From the NCBI RefSeq assembly GCF_002022275.1, contig NZ_MSDF01000054.1, positions 62,001 to 126,000 of the forward strand: a stretch of DNA of 64,000 bases, given 5' to 3'. The position numbers were made by a program, and so were the translations under genes. This DNA is from Pseudomonas fluorescens. Its GTDB lineage: Bacteria; Pseudomonadota; Gammaproteobacteria; Pseudomonadales; Pseudomonadaceae. Each line of letters begins with the position of its first letter. Within the stretch, counting starts at the first letter, position 1. The notes under the pieces were generated by a model. The model was not told where the DNA came from and did no database searches. It saw only the letters and a program-made list of their open reading frames with translations. Below, one piece after another: positions 1-8,700 of this stretch.

Positions 1-737
1 GCGTCGTGGGCTTGGGGCACGTCCACGCACACTACGTGGGCGCCGTCACGCGCCAACACCTGCGCAATTGCCAGGCCGATGCCACGGGACGCGCCGGTGA
101 CCAGCGCGCGGCGTCCGGCGAAGGGGGTTTCCCAGTTGATGGCGGTGTTGCCGTCCACCGGTTTTTCCAGGCGCACCACTTGCCCGGACACATAGGCCGA
201 ACGGCGCGACAGGAAAAAACGCAGGCTGCTGTCCAGCGCATCTTCGGCACCCGGCGCCACGTAAATCAATTGCACCGTAATGGCTCGGCGCAGTTCTTTG
301 GCCAGCGAGCGCACCAGACCTTCAAGGGCGCGTTGCGCGATGGCTTGGGGCAAGTCCTTGCAATGCTCGGGGGCGGTGCCGAGGACCACCACGCGGCTGT
401 GCTGGCCGAGGCGTTTGGCGTTGGCGTGGAAGAACACATACAGCTCGTCGAGCTGTTGCAGGTCGACCACGTCACTGGCGTCGAACACTGCGCCCTGCAC
501 CTTGACCGTGGACGGCGCCTTGAGGGTCGCCGGGGTGGCGGCGACCGTGTTAGTGGCGCTGAAAATCCGCTGCACCTGCGCGGCCAGGCGCCCTGCCCCG
601 GCGAGGATCACCGGGTTGACCAGGCCTTGTTGGCCGCTGCGATGGCGTTGTAGCGGCAAGGGTTGCGGCAGGCCGATGGCCTGGGCCAAGCGGCGGCCCC
701 AGGGGGAATTGACGAACGAGAGGTAGCTGTCACTCAT
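1..737 (-). CDS. 3-oxoacyl-ACP reductase, high-molecular-weight FabG type (partial)
   Basis: The gene runs off the left edge, so only the first 245 codons are visible. They encode a poorly conserved N-terminal region of about 205 residues and then the start of a classical short-chain dehydrogenase domain, with the NAD(P)-binding TGASRGIG motif. An SDR preceded by a degenerate Rossmann-like domain is the layout of the roughly 450-residue FabG4-type ketoacyl reductases. These reduce 3-oxoacyl thioesters with NAD(P)H. The start is the ATG at 735-737, reading MSDSYLSFVNSPWG. It lies beside fadE on the same strand, separated by a REPIN, so a role in acyl-chain metabolism is likely. Catalytic Tyr and Lys lie outside the window. 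Confidence 0.8.
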   Translation of the reverse strand, partial: MSDSYLSFVNSPWGRRLAQAIGLPQPLPLQRHRSGQQGLVNPVILAGAGRLAAQVQRIFSATNTVAATPATLKAPSTVKVQGAVFDASDVVDLQQLDELYVFFHANAKRLGQHSRVVVLGTAPEHCKDLPQAIAQRALEGLVRSLAKELRRAITVQLIYVAPGAEDALDSSLRFFLSRRSAYVSGQVVRLEKPVDGNTAINWETPFAGRRALVTGASRGIGLAIAQVLARDGAHVVCVDVPQAHD

Positions 738-769
738 AGACACAATCCTGCTGTGTAAACCCGATCAAC

Positions 770-840
770 TGTGGGAGCTGGCTTGCCTGCGATAGCGGTG
801 TGTCAGGTAAACCGCTATCGCAGGCAAGCCAGCTCCCACA
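770..840. repeat. REPIN (inverted REP pair)
   Basis: Two inverted copies of the REP core TGTGGGAGCTGGCTTGCC, with the extension CTGCGATAGCGGT, face each other around a short loop. It fills the gap between fadE and the fabG-like gene. Elements of this kind are mobilised by RAYT transposases elsewhere in Pseudomonas genomes; none is encoded here. Confidence 0.9.
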
Positions 841-855
841 TTGACTGTGTTTTAC

Positions 856-3381
856 CTAGTTGACCGAGGCGTTTTCGCTTTGCGGGGTGCGACGTTTGGC
901 GGTCGGTTCCAACGCTTGTTTGCGCTGCTGCAAAGCCTCCAGCAAACCAAAGTCCTGCGGGAAGTCATCGACCTGGATGCCATGGTCGGCGTATTCCACA
1001 TAACGCCCGAGCACGCTGTCTTCGTCGTCGCTGATCAGGTCCAGCGCCCGCGCCTTGACGCGCCAGCCGGTAAAGGCCGTGGCGGAAATCGGCATTGGCT
1101 CGATCAGGCCTCCCTTGATCGCGGGCTTGAGCCGCGCCTCGATCAGCTCGACTTGCGGCAACAAACGGAAACCCAATTCGCCGTACGCCAGCTTGTCGAT
1201 TTCGGCGCGCGGTATGTAGGAATTGGCCAACAAACGGTCACGTGTCTCGCCCGGGGTCTGCACCACTTCCGCTACCTGTGCCAACAGGCGATCCGAGGGT
1301 TTGCGCGAAGGGATACCGAACGGAAAACTCAAGCCACGCACCACCGCTGCGGCCGCTTTGGAGGGGTAGTTGTCGAGCACTTCAATCAAGGCTTCATAAG
1401 CCCGCAGCAAGGCGTCCTGGGCCGACCAGTGCACCAGGGGCAGGTCCGCCTGGGGCCGCCCGTCATCTTCAAAGCGCTTGAGCACGCAGGACAGGATGTA
1501 CAGCTGCGACAGCATATCGCCCAGGCGCCCGGTGATACTTTCCTTGCGCTTGAGGGCACCGCCCAACACGCCCATGGACACGTCCGAGAGCAATGCCAGC
1601 ACCACCGACAGCCGATTGGCCTGACGGTAGTAGGACGCCAGCGCCGGGTCGGTCTTGGCCGGTGCGGAAATCAGCCGCCCACCCGTCAGCGAATGCACCG
1701 CCGCGCGTACGGTGTTGGCCAGCACGAAACTCACGTGGCCGAACAGCGCACTGTCGAATGCTTCCAATGCCTTGCGCCGGTCAGGGTTGCGCGCCGCTTC
1801 CATCTCGCGGAACACATAGGGATGGCAGCGAATCAGGCCCTGGCCAAAGATGATCAGGCAGCGGGTCATGATGTTGGCGCCTTCCACCGTGATGGCGATG
1901 GGGCTTTGCTGATAAGCGCGGGCGAGGAAGTTGTTCGGGCCCATGCAGATGCCCTTGCCGGCGACGATGTCCATGCCGTCGTTGACGATAATCCGCGCGC
2001 GTTCGGTGACGTGGTACTTGGCAATGGCCGAGATCACGGACGGTTTTTCACCCGCGTCCAGGGACGCCACCGAGACCTTGCGCACTGCGTCGCAGGCATA
2101 CAGATGCCCGGCCATGCGCGCCAGTGGCGCCTGCACGCCCTCGAACTTGCCGATCGGCAGGCCGAACTGTTTACGCATCGCCGCATACGCCGTCGTGCCG
2201 CGCACCGCCACCTTGCCCAGGCCGACGTTGGCCGAAGGCAGCGAAATCGCCCGCCCGGCGGCCAGGCATTCCATCAGCATGCGCCAGCCGTTGCCGACTT
2301 GTTCGCGGCCGCCAATCACCCATTCCAGTGGTATGAACACATCCTTGCCGGTGGTAGGACCGTTCTGAAACACAGCGTTCAACGGCCAGTGACGGCGGCC
2401 GCTGTTGACGCCGGGGTGCGAGGTCGGGATCAACGCGCAGGTGATCCCCAACGAACCGGGTGCACCCAGCAACCCCTCCGGGTCTTCTGCGCGAAACGCC
2501 AGGCCGAGCACCGTGGCAATCGGGCCCAGGGTGATGTAGCGCTTGTCCCACGTCACCTTGAAACCCAGCACTTCCTCGCCTTCATGCAGGCCTTTGCAGA
2601 CGATGCCCAAGTCCGGAATCGCCCCGGCATCGGAGCCGGCGTAGGGGCTGGTCAGGGCAAAACACGGAATGTCTTCACCGCGCGCCAGCCGTGGCAGGTA
2701 GTAATTGCGCTGGGCATCGGTGCCGTAATGCAGCAGCAATTCCGCCGGGCCGAGGGAGTTGGGCACCATCACCGAAATCGCCGCCGCCGAGCAGCGCGTG
2801 GACAGCTTCATCACCACTTGCGAGTGCGCATAGTGAGAGAAGCCTTTGCCGCCGTATTGTTTGGGAATGATCATGCCGAGGAACCCGGCATCCTTGGTGT
2901 ACTGCCAGCCTTCGGGGGACATGTCCTGCCAGATCTGGGTGGTTTCCCAGTCGTTGGCGATGTCGCACAGGGTTTCGACTTCGTTGTCGAGGAAGGCCTG
3001 CTCTTCGGCGCTGAGGCTCGCCGGTGCGGCTTGCAGCAGGCGTTGCCAGTCGGGTTTGCCGCTGAACAGTTCGGCGTCCCACCACACGGTGCCGGACTCG
3101 ATGGCGGCGCGCTCGGTGTCGGACATTGCCGGCATGATGGTGCGAAACAGGGCCAATGCCTTGCTGCTCAATAGCGTGCGGCGCAAGGGTTTGATCGTCA
3201 GCAGCAGCGCGGGCAACACCACCAGTATCGCCGCGACGGTGGCGCCCAACCCGGCGACCACGTTAAACAGGTAGCCCACCGCAAGCCAGATCACGCCAGC
3301 GCCCAACCAAAGGGCCGCGACGGCTTGCCGATACGCCAGGGCAATCGCTGCTGCGAAACCCGCCAATAACCAGATAACCAT
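856..3381 (-). CDS. fadE: acyl-CoA dehydrogenase FadE
   Basis: The 841-residue product is close in length to E. coli FadE (about 814). Two or three hydrophobic N-terminal segments (MVIWLLAGFAAAIALAY and the following ~60 residues) precede the acyl-CoA dehydrogenase domains. FAD- and substrate-contacting stretches such as FALTSPYAGSDAG are present. The enzyme does the first, FAD-linked step of beta-oxidation (acyl-CoA to 2-enoyl-CoA). The start is the ATG at 3379-3381, which has AGAGG eight nucleotides upstream; a longer reading frame exists but has no better ribosome site. It lies downstream of fadL on the same strand, in a block with alkB and praB, so it probably oxidises acyl chains from fatty acid or alkane uptake. 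A long open frame on the opposite strand is a high-GC shadow. Confidence 0.9.
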   Translation of the reverse strand: MVIWLLAGFAAAIALAYRQAVAALWLGAGVIWLAVGYLFNVVAGLGATVAAILVVLPALLLTIKPLRRTLLSSKALALFRTIMPAMSDTERAAIESGTVWWDAELFSGKPDWQRLLQAAPASLSAEEQAFLDNEVETLCDIANDWETTQIWQDMSPEGWQYTKDAGFLGMIIPKQYGGKGFSHYAHSQVVMKLSTRCSAAAISVMVPNSLGPAELLLHYGTDAQRNYYLPRLARGEDIPCFALTSPYAGSDAGAIPDLGIVCKGLHEGEEVLGFKVTWDKRYITLGPIATVLGLAFRAEDPEGLLGAPGSLGITCALIPTSHPGVNSGRRHWPLNAVFQNGPTTGKDVFIPLEWVIGGREQVGNGWRMLMECLAAGRAISLPSANVGLGKVAVRGTTAYAAMRKQFGLPIGKFEGVQAPLARMAGHLYACDAVRKVSVASLDAGEKPSVISAIAKYHVTERARIIVNDGMDIVAGKGICMGPNNFLARAYQQSPIAITVEGANIMTRCLIIFGQGLIRCHPYVFREMEAARNPDRRKALEAFDSALFGHVSFVLANTVRAAVHSLTGGRLISAPAKTDPALASYYRQANRLSVVLALLSDVSMGVLGGALKRKESITGRLGDMLSQLYILSCVLKRFEDDGRPQADLPLVHWSAQDALLRAYEALIEVLDNYPSKAAAAVVRGLSFPFGIPSRKPSDRLLAQVAEVVQTPGETRDRLLANSYIPRAEIDKLAYGELGFRLLPQVELIEARLKPAIKGGLIEPMPISATAFTGWRVKARALDLISDDEDSVLGRYVEYADHGIQVDDFPQDFGLLEALQQRKQALEPTAKRRTPQSENASVN

Positions 3382-3512
3382 GGGGATACCTCTACTCAAT
3401 TCAGGGTACGGCCGACGCCTGGGCAAGCCGGAATGACTTGGAGCGTAAAACCACACTACAAACTTGAAAGCGTAAATTCAAATTTTGTTTTGAAATTTAT
3501 ATTTAATGCTTT

Positions 3513-3544
3513 GGCGAAAAAATCAACGGCTGAACACGTCAGCC
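3513..3544 (-). terminator. Rho-independent terminator of fadL
   Basis: On the minus strand a GGCTGA/TCAGCC stem with a 5-nt loop is followed by GTTGATTTTTT. It lies about 120 nt past the fadL stop and before the AT-rich region that must hold the fadE promoter. fadL and fadE are therefore probably separate transcription units. Confidence 0.65.
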
Positions 3545-3663
3545 TTTTGGATAAATGAGGAAGAAACTGCAAGGGCGCGCGTGGGCGAACCGTCGCCGGG
3601 GGCATCGGATAAAGAGCGTCAAGATGCACTTGCCGCCCTTATCCACGATGCTGCGTGAGTTAC

Positions 3664-5118
3664 TTAGAACGCATAGGTTGCCGACACCGCAACGACGTCG
3701 CCCGAAGATTCGGCCTTGCCGTCCAGGCTCGCGCCACCCAACCGGTCGACGTTCTTGGTCTTGAGATTGACCTCCTGCACGAACTGATGGGAATACGCCA
3801 GGTCCAGCGTCAGGCCTGGAATGGCTTTAACGTCGTAACCCGCCCCCAGCGACAAGAAATAACGGTCACCGTCCGGTATCCGCGGGTCGCGAGTGGAGTT
3901 ACGGGTTGGCGTCTGGTCGGAAGCAACACCGGCACGCAAAGTCAGTTCATCGGTGGCTTTAAAATCACCACCAATGGAGTACATCCAGGAATCCCGGTAG
4001 TTGTAGGGAATGGAAACGATAAGGTTGCCGTCAGACTTGAGCGTCAGGTCCTTGAAAGATGACCATTGAGTCCACACCGCACTCACGCCCAGGGTAAAGC
4101 GGTCATTGAACTGGTGTACCCAATCCAGGCCCGCAGTGGCCGGAATGTCCAGTTGAGTACTCGCGTTCGCGCCGTCCGGCATCAATTTAAGACCCGGGTA
4201 GGCCACTTCGGGAATGGTGCCGGTCCCGCCAAACGGGCTCGGTGCGGTCATCAACTGATAAGAGAATGCATCGGCGCGAATGTTGTACTTGCCCGTCATC
4301 TTGTTTTTGATTTTGGCGTGATAATTCAGGCCGAGGCTGTCTTGCTCAGTGGGTTTCCAGACTACCCCCGTGAACCAACCCACCGAAGTATTATCGACTT
4401 TGACTCGCATCAGCGCCGAACCCAGGCCTGCCGGGAACGGAATACCGCCCAATTCAGACTTGGAGTTGGCAGCGGACGCAAGCAAATCAATATTCTGGCT
4501 GACGAAGCCTTTACTGTGCTGAACAATCACCCCGGCCCCCAGGGAAAGATCATCACGCACCTTGAACGACAAGGACCCGGTCAACCCCACGGTCTCAATC
4601 TTGGTGTCCACTGCAAAGTCACGCAGCTTGGAGTTTTCATCCCAGGTTGTACGCATGCCTTGCGGTACCACTTGGGCCAGACCGAACGCAAAACGGTCAC
4701 CCAGCGGCATCACCATGAACCCTGTTGGAAGCCAGGCCGTGAACCCACCCTGGCCACCGTCATTGTTGTTAACTTTGGCCAAGTCAGGGTCGAAAGTACC
4801 ATCCGGGTTGAACGGTGTATTGGATACCGGATTACCCATGTAGTCATTAGCCTGGCCTTTATATTTGATCTTGATGCGCGCGTAATCCACGGTCATCTGA
4901 GCAACATTGTGGTCAACAAAGGCCATTGCAGCGGGGTTGTTGTATGCGGAACTCGGATCATTCTTGAACAAGGAGCCGCCGCCGAAGGCTCGCCCCCAGC
5001 CGGGTGCGCCATAGGTCGGTGTGGAAAAACCACCGGCCTGCACGGGCGCAGCCGCCATCAGCCCACCCATCAATGCCAAACCCAGTAAAGCCTGCACCTG
5101 TTGTTTTTTATTATTCAT
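3664..5118 (-). CDS. fadL: FadL-family outer-membrane long-chain fatty acid/hydrocarbon transporter
   Basis: The 484-residue product has a signal peptide (MNNKKQQVQALLGLALMGGL, cleaved near VQAGG). Next comes the FadL-type N-terminal hatch, in which GWGRAFGGGS and SSAYNNPAAMA match the family's asparagine-proline pattern. The protein ends in YAF, an aromatic terminus typical of outer-membrane beta-barrels. FadL proteins admit long-chain fatty acids and other hydrophobic molecules by lateral diffusion. AAGGAGTG upstream of the ATG supports the start. It lies downstream of three praB-like genes and alkB on the same strand, so alkane or fatty-alcohol uptake is the likely role here. Confidence 0.9.
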   Translation of the reverse strand: MNNKKQQVQALLGLALMGGLMAAAPVQAGGFSTPTYGAPGWGRAFGGGSLFKNDPSSAYNNPAAMAFVDHNVAQMTVDYARIKIKYKGQANDYMGNPVSNTPFNPDGTFDPDLAKVNNNDGGQGGFTAWLPTGFMVMPLGDRFAFGLAQVVPQGMRTTWDENSKLRDFAVDTKIETVGLTGSLSFKVRDDLSLGAGVIVQHSKGFVSQNIDLLASAANSKSELGGIPFPAGLGSALMRVKVDNTSVGWFTGVVWKPTEQDSLGLNYHAKIKNKMTGKYNIRADAFSYQLMTAPSPFGGTGTIPEVAYPGLKLMPDGANASTQLDIPATAGLDWVHQFNDRFTLGVSAVWTQWSSFKDLTLKSDGNLIVSIPYNYRDSWMYSIGGDFKATDELTLRAGVASDQTPTRNSTRDPRIPDGDRYFLSLGAGYDVKAIPGLTLDLAYSHQFVQEVNLKTKNVDRLGGASLDGKAESSGDVVAVSATYAF

Positions 5119-5235
5119 GAGGCACTCCTTATTGTTATCACACCGAGCCGGCCCCAGCCGCCTCGTCTTTCTGTTCGTTCGATAGGGGACGCATTTCAGG
5201 TTCTACCCAACCCAAGCCCTCAAGCACTGATGTTC

Positions 5236-5736
5236 TCAAGGGTTAATCGTGAGGCCAGGTGAAGGTTTGAAATTGAAGGTTGTCACCCTGCAGGTCGCAT
5301 TAACCGTGTGGGGACTTGAAAGATTGAACGTGCTGTCAGCAGCACTCCACTGTGTGGTCAACACACTTGGGGTCAGGCAGCTGTCATAAGCGAACTTTTC
5401 GGTAAACCCGGAGAGCGTCGCGGTCGTTGAATTCGTTGGCACCAGTGTCCACGGCAAGTTCAGCGGGCCGGAAACACCGCACAGCGCATTGCCCATGAAT
5501 GTGGCACTGGTGATGGTTGCGCTTGAGCCGTCCGGCGCGACATGGCCACTGAGGGTCATCGTGCAGGGAATCGGGGTCCAGGCGAGCAGCTTCACGGCTG
5601 TGGCGATTGAGCCTGAAGCGGTAAAAGCAGCACCTGCCGGGGCAAATGTCACAGCGTTCGCCATGCACGACGCAGCGCCCAGGATGGCCAACATCGAACC
5701 CCGGAGGGCTGTTTTCTTAACACTTTGCATTGTCAT
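5236..5736 (-). CDS. PraB-family secreted protein (alkane-response, paralogue 1)
   Basis: This 166-residue protein has a signal peptide cleaved near CMANA/VTFAPAG. The mature protein matches its two upstream neighbours: an FTASGSI-like N-terminal strand, a central Cys-containing TMTLSGHVAPDGSSA segment, an LNLPWTLV motif and two further cysteines. The family is named after PraA/PraB of P. aeruginosa, a secreted activator of n-alkane oxidation. GGGG precedes the first two ATGs; the second (residue 3) has the better spacing, so the start may be 6 nt shorter. It is the most diverged of the three copies by eye and lies directly upstream of fadL. Confidence 0.8.
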   Translation of the reverse strand: MTMQSVKKTALRGSMLAILGAASCMANAVTFAPAGAAFTASGSIATAVKLLAWTPIPCTMTLSGHVAPDGSSATITSATFMGNALCGVSGPLNLPWTLVPTNSTTATLSGFTEKFAYDSCLTPSVLTTQWSAADSTFNLSSPHTVNATCRVTTFNFKPSPGLTINP

Positions 5737-5764
5737 GTTCCCCAGACAATAAGTAGCGTGTCCG

Positions 5765-5817
5765 ACCGGCTCCGCCGGTGGTGTTTCCTCAACGGGTGCC
5801 TCATGCGAGGCACCCGT
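5765..5817. other. two tandem hairpins between praB-family genes
   Basis: ACCGGC-TCC-GCCGGT is followed within 15 nt by a perfect 11-bp stem ACGGGTGCCTC with loop ATGC. Neither has a T-tract on the minus (transcribed) strand. They could stabilise the upstream praB mRNA or partly attenuate read-through into paralogue 1 and fadL. Confidence 0.55.
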
Positions 5818-5854
5818 CTTTCAACAGGTGATCAGCCCTTAAGGAGTCACGCGC

Positions 5855-6340
5855 TTATGGGTTAACTGTCAGCGTTGGGGCCACAACACTCAGGGAAACC
5901 ACGGTGCAGTTGCCGCTCAGCGACTGATTGGCAGCCGACAAGGTCTTGGTGCCTGCCGCCCATGCCACGGCGATCGGGGTAGGACCGCAGTTGGTGGATG
6001 GGAGCGAGGTGATCTTGTAGCCGACGTTGGTCACGGTGCCCGCAGTAGCGCTGGAAGCCGTCAGCACCCAAGGCAGGTTGGTCAACGTAGGCAATGCGCA
6101 CAGACCGCCACCGGTCAGCGAAGCGCCGTTGATAGAAGCCACGCCACCGCTAACGTTGCCGGTAAAGGTGATGCCGCAGGTCACGGCTGCACCGAAGGAC
6201 GAAGGCGACTTCACGACGATGGTGCCGGGGTTGGTCGAGAACGGACCGTCTGGAGAGACGGAGGCAGCACTGGCCATCGAAGCGGCGCCAAAGCACAGAG
6301 CAAAAGAAGTTGCACAAACGAGGGTTTTCAAGCTTTTCAT
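5855..6340 (-). CDS. praB: PraB-family secreted alkane-oxidation activator (paralogue 2)
   Basis: This 161-residue protein starts MKSLKTLVCATSFAL and has a signal peptide cleaved after SMASA. It is the copy closest to my recollection of canonical PraB, with the segment VVKSPSSFGAAVTCGITFTG and a C-terminal VAPTLTVNP. Four cysteines in the mature chain suggest two disulfides. GTGAGGAAAAAC precedes the ATG. PraA/PraB proteins are extracellular or surface proteins that increase growth on long-chain alkanes; the mechanism is unsettled. Position between two paralogues and next to alkB and fadL supports the role. Confidence 0.85.
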   Translation of the reverse strand: MKSLKTLVCATSFALCFGAASMASAASVSPDGPFSTNPGTIVVKSPSSFGAAVTCGITFTGNVSGGVASINGASLTGGGLCALPTLTNLPWVLTASSATAGTVTNVGYKITSLPSTNCGPTPIAVAWAAGTKTLSAANQSLSGNCTVVSLSVVAPTLTVNP

Positions 6341-6473
6341 TGTTTTTCCTCACATGTAATGGCGAGTCTTTCGCCAGGGGTAATGGCCATGAACGAGAGG
6401 TCACGGTGAAACTGCAGAACTTCCCTTTCCAGCCAAATTTCAATACCTATACCGCTACAACATTCGGATTTCT

Positions 6474-6968
6474 TTATTCAACCACTTTGAAGTTTGGCGG
6501 CATCTTGATTGACACCGTCTTTATCTTGCAGTCTTCGCCGATGGGCACATTGACGGCTTCCAACTTGCCGGTGGCGTTATCCCACGTCCCGTCGGCGGTT
6601 GACGGGCCGCACTTGCCACCCAGGCCAAACGCGTGAACATCAACGCTGATCTTCGACATGGAACCGCTTTTTGTATCTTTGGCAACCAGTACCCACGGCA
6701 AGTTGATGGCTTCTACCCGGCTGCACTTGAGGCCGCCGTCGAATTCAACTTTGTCGACATTCACCGATGAACCATCGGGCGCTACGTTGCCGGCCACCTT
6801 GATGGTGCAGTCGGCGCTGATCAATGCACCCTTGGAAAAGCTGATCGGACCTTGGGCCGTGAACGCACTGCCCGCCGGCTCAATACGGGCGGCTTGGGCC
6901 TGTTGGTAAACAATCAGCCCGAGGGCAGCCAACAGGATATGCGCGGTGAACGTGGCAGGGCTTTGCAT
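6474..6968 (-). CDS. PraB-family secreted protein (paralogue 3)
   Basis: This 164-residue protein has a signal peptide (FTAHILLAALGLIVYQQAQA) followed by ARIEPAGSAFTAQGPISF. The mature part keeps the family pattern: SADCTIKVAGNVAPDGSS, INLPWVLV and three later cysteines. GGGAAGG lies upstream of the ATG. It is the first praB-type gene downstream of alkB on the same strand, 133 bp after the alkB stop. The order alkB, three praB-like genes and fadL suggests joint induction by alkanes, though no regulator gene is adjacent. Confidence 0.8.
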   Translation of the reverse strand: MQSPATFTAHILLAALGLIVYQQAQAARIEPAGSAFTAQGPISFSKGALISADCTIKVAGNVAPDGSSVNVDKVEFDGGLKCSRVEAINLPWVLVAKDTKSGSMSKISVDVHAFGLGGKCGPSTADGTWDNATGKLEAVNVPIGEDCKIKTVSIKMPPNFKVVE

Positions 6969-7101
6969 GGTGTACGTCCTTCCCTTGAAGTTATTGTTGT
7001 AGGGTCAAACAACTTTCTTGCAATAAAACCGTTAAATCATGGGCGATAACACCCTGCGCGGCAGATAAGCCACGAGAACGCTTACTTATATTTAATTCAT
7101 G

Positions 7102-8382
7102 TCAAAACGGTTTGGCACTGTTGCTGTACTTCTCCAGATACTTCAAACGTTGTGACGGCTGAAGATTGGTCAGGCTGATATCACCGGCATAGTGATTGAG
7201 CACTCGATGATCCATCCGACGGCGCCATAAGTACGGTACATAAGCCCAAACAATCATGCTCGCATAACCATAAGGCAGTTGCGGTGACTCATCAAAGTGG
7301 CGCAACGATTGATAACTGCGGGTGGGGTTGGCGTGGTGATCGGAGTGACGTTGAAGTTGGAACAAAAAGATGTTGGTCACAATTCGATTGCTGTTCCACG
7401 AGTGCCGAGGCGAGCAACGCTCATAACGGCCATTGGGCAACTTTTGACGTTTAAGCCCGTAGTGTTCGACATAGTTCACCACTTCCAGCAGCGAGAACCC
7501 GTAGATACCCTGAATGATCAGGAACGGAATCACCGCCGCCCCCAGCCACACGATCATCGCGCCCCACAGCACCAGGCTGTACGTCCAGGCGCTGAGCACC
7601 GCGTTTTTCCAATGCAGAGCCGGCAAGCCGAGTTTGCGCAGGCGTTCGCGCTCCAGGTTCCAGGCCGACACCGCGCTGAACCACACCGAGCGCGGCAGGA
7701 ATGCCCAGAAACTTTCACCCAGGCGCGAGCTCGCCGGGTCTTCCGGGGTGGCCACGCGTACGTGATGGCCGCGGTTGTGTTCGGTGTAGAAGTGCCCGTA
7801 GAACGTCGGCGCCAGGGTGACCTTGGCCAAGAACACTTCCAGCGGCTTGGGTTTGTGCCCCAGTTCGTGGGCGGTGTTGATCGCAATGCCGGTCGCGGCA
7901 CCGGTGGACATCGCCATGCCCAGGTAGGTGAACCCGCTGATGCTGCCGTGCAGCTCGGTGCGGGCGGTGATGAAAGCGGCCGCCTTCGCCAGGCCGCTTG
8001 ACGGGTCGAGGGTTGCCGTGGCGTTAAGCAGGCCGCCGCCGATGATCCAGTCGATGCCGCCGGCGGCAAGCCAGCCGGTGACGATCACGGAGGAGATGAC
8101 AAACACCACGCCGGTGTAGACGATCCAGCGGTAGTAGCTTTGGGATTCAAGATTGCTGACGGCGGATTCGGGCGGGTTGCTGACGTCTTCGCCGAGCAGG
8201 CCGTCGATCAACGGGATCAAGCCGAAGATCACCAGTACGCCGACCCACCACAGTTGCTGCACACCCGTGGTGATCGCCAATGCGCCAGAGAGGAGCGGAG
8301 TGGCGAGGGGCATGATGCCGAGCCACCAGAGGTGACGCTTGCCGTCGGTCCAGACGTTCGCGGTTGCCAGGGTCTGACTCAT
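7102..8382 (-). CDS. alkB: alkane 1-monooxygenase (membrane di-iron AlkB)
   Basis: This 426-residue integral-membrane hydroxylase oxidises medium- or long-chain n-alkanes at the terminal carbon, using rubredoxin as electron donor. All signature boxes are present: HELGH (172-176), EHNRGHH (201-207), NYVEHYGL (303-310) and QRHSDHH (344-350), separated by hydrophobic helices. The chosen ATG at 8380-8382 has GCGGAGGATGCC upstream; the open frame extends 30 codons further without a comparable site. No rubredoxin, rubredoxin reductase or AlkS-type regulator is encoded nearby, so these must lie elsewhere. The region between about 112 and 150 is longer than I expect for AlkB. Confidence 0.95.
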   Translation of the reverse strand: MSQTLATANVWTDGKRHLWWLGIMPLATPLLSGALAITTGVQQLWWVGVLVIFGLIPLIDGLLGEDVSNPPESAVSNLESQSYYRWIVYTGVVFVISSVIVTGWLAAGGIDWIIGGGLLNATATLDPSSGLAKAAAFITARTELHGSISGFTYLGMAMSTGAATGIAINTAHELGHKPKPLEVFLAKVTLAPTFYGHFYTEHNRGHHVRVATPEDPASSRLGESFWAFLPRSVWFSAVSAWNLERERLRKLGLPALHWKNAVLSAWTYSLVLWGAMIVWLGAAVIPFLIIQGIYGFSLLEVVNYVEHYGLKRQKLPNGRYERCSPRHSWNSNRIVTNIFLFQLQRHSDHHANPTRSYQSLRHFDESPQLPYGYASMIVWAYVPYLWRRRMDHRVLNHYAGDISLTNLQPSQRLKYLEKYSNSAKPF

Positions 8383-8700
8383 GGCATCCTCCGCACACAG
8401 CGGGTTGGCAGGCAAACAAGGGAAGCGGTAAACAGGTTCAGGGAGCACTGACTGCCCCGAGAATTCAACCATGCGATAAAAGACGTTTTTTTCATTATTT
8501 TATTCGCTCTTAGGCACTGCAAAAATTGTTTCAAATTAGACATTGAAATAATTTTTTTAAATAAATAGCGCGGAATCGTTAGGTCGTCAACTAGTTTCTT
8601 GGTGGCTTTTTTACGTGACCGGGCAGTCTCTTTTTCAGCCGTTTGGTCAGGTGTCTAAAGCAGGCATTGACGCCGTTGAACCGCGAGTCGGGTCGCATAA
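8383..8700. other. intergenic region upstream of alkB
   Basis: No gene is supported here. The part next to alkB is an unusually AT-rich stretch (about 8485-8575) likely to contain its promoter. I found no clear sigma-54 promoter or obvious terminator. Confidence 0.5.

Noticed and set aside
841..3174. Very long open frame antisense to fadE
   Set aside because: It mirrors fadE codon structure, as expected of high-GC DNA, and its product is Arg/His/Gln-rich with no family features. The same holds for the long frames antisense to the transaminase and to the Yej genes.
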